Part shown: piece after piece, positions 62,672-64,000 of the stretch
Position numbering within the stretch: the first letter of the stretch is position 1
Layout: every line of letters begins with the position of its first letter
Source of the DNA: Terriglobia bacterium
GTDB lineage: Bacteria; Acidobacteriota; UBA6911
Direction: 5' to 3'
NCBI GenBank assembly: GCA_020072565.1
Contig: JAIQGI010000031.1
Coordinates: 1-64,000 of the forward strand
Length of the DNA: 64,000 nucleotides
Notes under the pieces: generated by a model
What the model saw: only the letters and a program-made list of their open reading frames with translations
The model's database searches: none
What the model was told of the DNA's origin: nothing
Translations under genes and position numbers: made by a program

Positions 62672-62887
62672 TCATGCGACCCTGCCCCGGTCCTGTGCGG
62701 CGCTGCTCGTGTTTCCCCTCGTCCCGGCGATCACATGGAGCGATGGGGCGTTCCCCTTTTTGTCCCGTCCCATATTGATCGTCACCTGGCGGCAGGGCAT
62801 CTCGATATTCTTTTCGTCAAATTCCTTCTTCAACCTGCGATTGAATTCGCGCGCGACGCTCCATCGCTTGAGTGAAGTGCAGTGCAA
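62672..62887 (-). pseudogene. MscS mechanosensitive channel, C-terminal remnant
   Basis: The frame reads REFNRRLKKEFDEKNIEMPC, then RQVTINMGRDKKGNAP. This is the typical end of small mechanosensitive (MscS) channels, where NRRIKKxFDExGIEIPFPQ is standard. All membrane helices and the beta domain are missing, so this is a deletion remnant. Confidence 0.75.
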
Positions 62888-62937
62888 TTGTGGCGAGGAG
62901 TGCAGTGCAGATCAATACTCTTCTGCTTGATGTCGTG

Positions 62938-62954
62938 CCTGACCCCCGACTCCC
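62938..62954. repeat. STRR-like repeat copy
   Basis: CCTGACCCCCGACTCCC is a reverse-orientation copy of the GGAGTCAGGAG-type repeat seen at four other places. It lies between the MscS remnant and the pseudouridine synthase gene, which carries an opposite copy at its 3' end. Confidence 0.45.
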
Positions 62955-62995
62955 GGCTGCAAATTCGCCTGGAGGTTATGGCCGCTGTGTGATAC

Positions 62996-63823
62996 ATGCA
63001 AGACATGAAGATGAAAAGTGCGATGACTCTCGACCGGGTGCTGTCGCGCTTCGGCCTCGCTTCGCGCGCGATGGCAGGCGAGTGGATTCGCACCGGCCGT
63101 GTGAAGGTCAATGGCCGTGTAGTGCGGGATCCCGATGTCTGGGTGCGCCCTGAGGAGGACTCATTCCATCTTGACGGCAAGAGAGTGAAACAGGCGCGCA
63201 AGCTCTACCTGCTCTTCTATAAGCCCAAGGGCGTCATCACGAGCCACGGCGATCCCGGCGCGCGCAACACGGTCTACGACTGCCTCGACAAAAGCTTGCC
63301 CTGGGTGACGCCGGTGGGGCGTCTCGACAGGGATACGTCCGGACTTCTCCTGCTGACGAATGACACTGACTTTGCCAACTTCATCTCCGATCCCGCCTCA
63401 GGAACCGCGAAGACTTACCTGGTCAAGTTGAACGGCATCATCAGCGACGAGACGATCGCGGCGTTCTCCTCCGGAGTGCGCATGAAAAAAGGCGATTGGG
63501 CCCGGCCGCGTTCGGTGCGGCGCGTGGTTGACCGAGGCAAGTACAGCCGGCTGGAAGTAGTGCTCCAGGAAGGGAAAAACCGGGAAGTCCGGCGCATGAT
63601 GGAAGCCGTGGGATTCAAGGTTCTGAAACTGGTGCGGACAGGCATCGGTCCGCTTACCCTCGAAGGTCTGGAAATCGGTAAGTATCGTTCGTTGACCCGG
63701 GCTGAAGTGGCTGCCCTGAGGCAGCCAGGAATCAGGAGACAGGAGTCGGGAGATAGAAACAAAAGCGAGCATGAAAATCAACAGGCGTGTCAGGAGAGCG
63801 ATCCCGGAACCTCTTCGTCCTGA
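62996..63823 (+). CDS. Pseudouridine synthase, RsuA/RluB family
   Basis: This 275-residue enzyme has an S4 RNA-binding domain (LDRVLSRFGLASRAMAGEWI, then VKVNGRVVRDPDVWV), the catalytic segment GRLDRDTSGLLLLTN with the active Asp, and the C-terminal KNREVRRMMEAVG. It converts a uridine in 16S or 23S rRNA to pseudouridine; which site cannot be told. The catalytic body ends near LRQPG (about base 63730). The last 30 or so residues are read from the repeat AGGAATCAGGAGACAGGAGTC and are probably not part of the ancestral protein. Confidence 0.88.
   Translation: MQDMKMKSAMTLDRVLSRFGLASRAMAGEWIRTGRVKVNGRVVRDPDVWVRPEEDSFHLDGKRVKQARKLYLLFYKPKGVITSHGDPGARNTVYDCLDKSLPWVTPVGRLDRDTSGLLLLTNDTDFANFISDPASGTAKTYLVKLNGIISDETIAAFSSGVRMKKGDWARPRSVRRVVDRGKYSRLEVVLQEGKNREVRRMMEAVGFKVLKLVRTGIGPLTLEGLEIGKYRSLTRAEVAALRQPGIRRQESGDRNKSEHENQQACQESDPGTSSS
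63727..63752 (+). repeat. STRR-like repeat inside the synthase 3' end
   Basis: AGGAATCAGGAGACAGGAGT followed by CGGGAG is a run of degenerate GGAGTCAGGAG-type units. It lies within the reading frame of the pseudouridine synthase and opposes the copy at 62938-62954. Confidence 0.55.
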
Positions 63824-63829
63824 CTCTTC

Positions 63830-64000
63830 TTACTGAATCTTCACCACTAGCTTCGTGGTGCCGGTATTGCCGTTGGCGTCGCTCGCGCGCAGTCCGATCA
63901 GGTGTTCGCCCGGGGTGAGATCCGGGGTGGTCAATTGAAAGTCCTCCTCCACGGAATCCGCAATCCCATCGGTCGGAAAGACCAGGAACCATTCGCCGCC
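63830..64000 (-). CDS. Secreted beta-rich protein, C-terminal part (runs off the window)
   Basis: Minus-strand frame of 56 residues ending at TAA 63830-63832. It reads GGEWFLVFPTDGIADSVEED, then LTPGEHLIGLRASDANGNTG and TTKLVVKIQ. The PGEHLIGLRASDANGNTG pattern is that of C-terminal immunoglobulin-like or propeller-adjacent beta strands in large secreted acidobacterial proteins. The N-terminal part lies outside the window, so no function can be given. Confidence 0.65.
   Translation of the reverse strand, partial: GGEWFLVFPTDGIADSVEEDFQLTTPDLTPGEHLIGLRASDANGNTGTTKLVVKIQ

Overview
The window reads as a chromosomal segment of a GC-rich Gram-negative bacterium, most likely an Acidobacteriota member or a close relative. 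This is inferred, not proven: an ECF factor of the sigma/serine-threonine kinase pair type, a glycine-zipper protein of acidobacterial style, many secreted TPR proteins, large multiheme c-type cytochromes and a ceramide-type lipid locus are all frequent together there. No rRNA, tRNA, CRISPR array, phage or complete insertion sequence was seen. Coding density is ordinary, but at least seven gene remnants lie between intact genes.

Layout. 1-2.1 kb is decayed sequence (M56 peptidase and glycine-zipper remnants) with a consensus sigma-54 promoter and a small Cys/His-rich protein. 2.1-5.6 kb holds an NtrC-type regulator, a HAMP histidine kinase and a lipoprotein, resembling the enterobacterial GlrR/GlrK/QseG system in another order. 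5.7-13.6 kb has an orphan NarL regulator, a TPR protein, gamma-glutamyltransferase, a nitroreductase and a GalT-type transferase. 13.8-18 kb has an ECF sigma factor/kinase pair and a minus-strand membrane-lipid/GtrA operon. 18.4-29.4 kb has a SnoaL-like protein, an aldo/keto-reductase-like protein lacking most of its catalytic residues, a DUF3999-like protein, a large glycosidase, an alpha/beta hydrolase and a GntR-regulated ABC transporter whose permease carries an extracytoplasmic propeller-like half. 30-35.4 kb has a PurF-like protein without the N-terminal catalytic cysteine, divergent from full-length PurL.

35.4-40 kb encodes a Rieske/cytochrome b/nine-heme cytochrome module and a DUF2339 membrane protein. 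40.2-43 kb is an acyl-ACP synthetase/ACP/PlsC fusion. 43.3-46.9 kb is a reduced complex I cluster (nuoA-C-G-H only). 47.4-50.7 kb is a three-gene operon matching bacterial ceramide synthesis: serine palmitoyltransferase, GNAT-like ceramide synthase and NAD-dependent reductase. 50.8-56.4 kb has secreted and membrane proteins and a second ECF sigma/anti-sigma pair. 56.5-61.5 kb encodes two very large cytochromes with 13 and 19 haem motifs, each fused to a cytochrome b membrane domain. The window closes with a PilZ protein, an MscS remnant, an RsuA-type pseudouridine synthase and the tail of a secreted protein.

How the genes fit together: complex I subunits, the bc-type module and the multiheme cytochromes point to a branched respiratory chain able to pass quinol electrons to periplasmic or extracellular acceptors. 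The ceramide operon, the acyl-ACP fusion and the CDP-alcohol transferase point to a specialised envelope, which the envelope-type two-component and sigma/anti-sigma systems could monitor. Several families of intergenic inverted repeats and STRR-like repeats occur, sometimes read into gene 3' ends.
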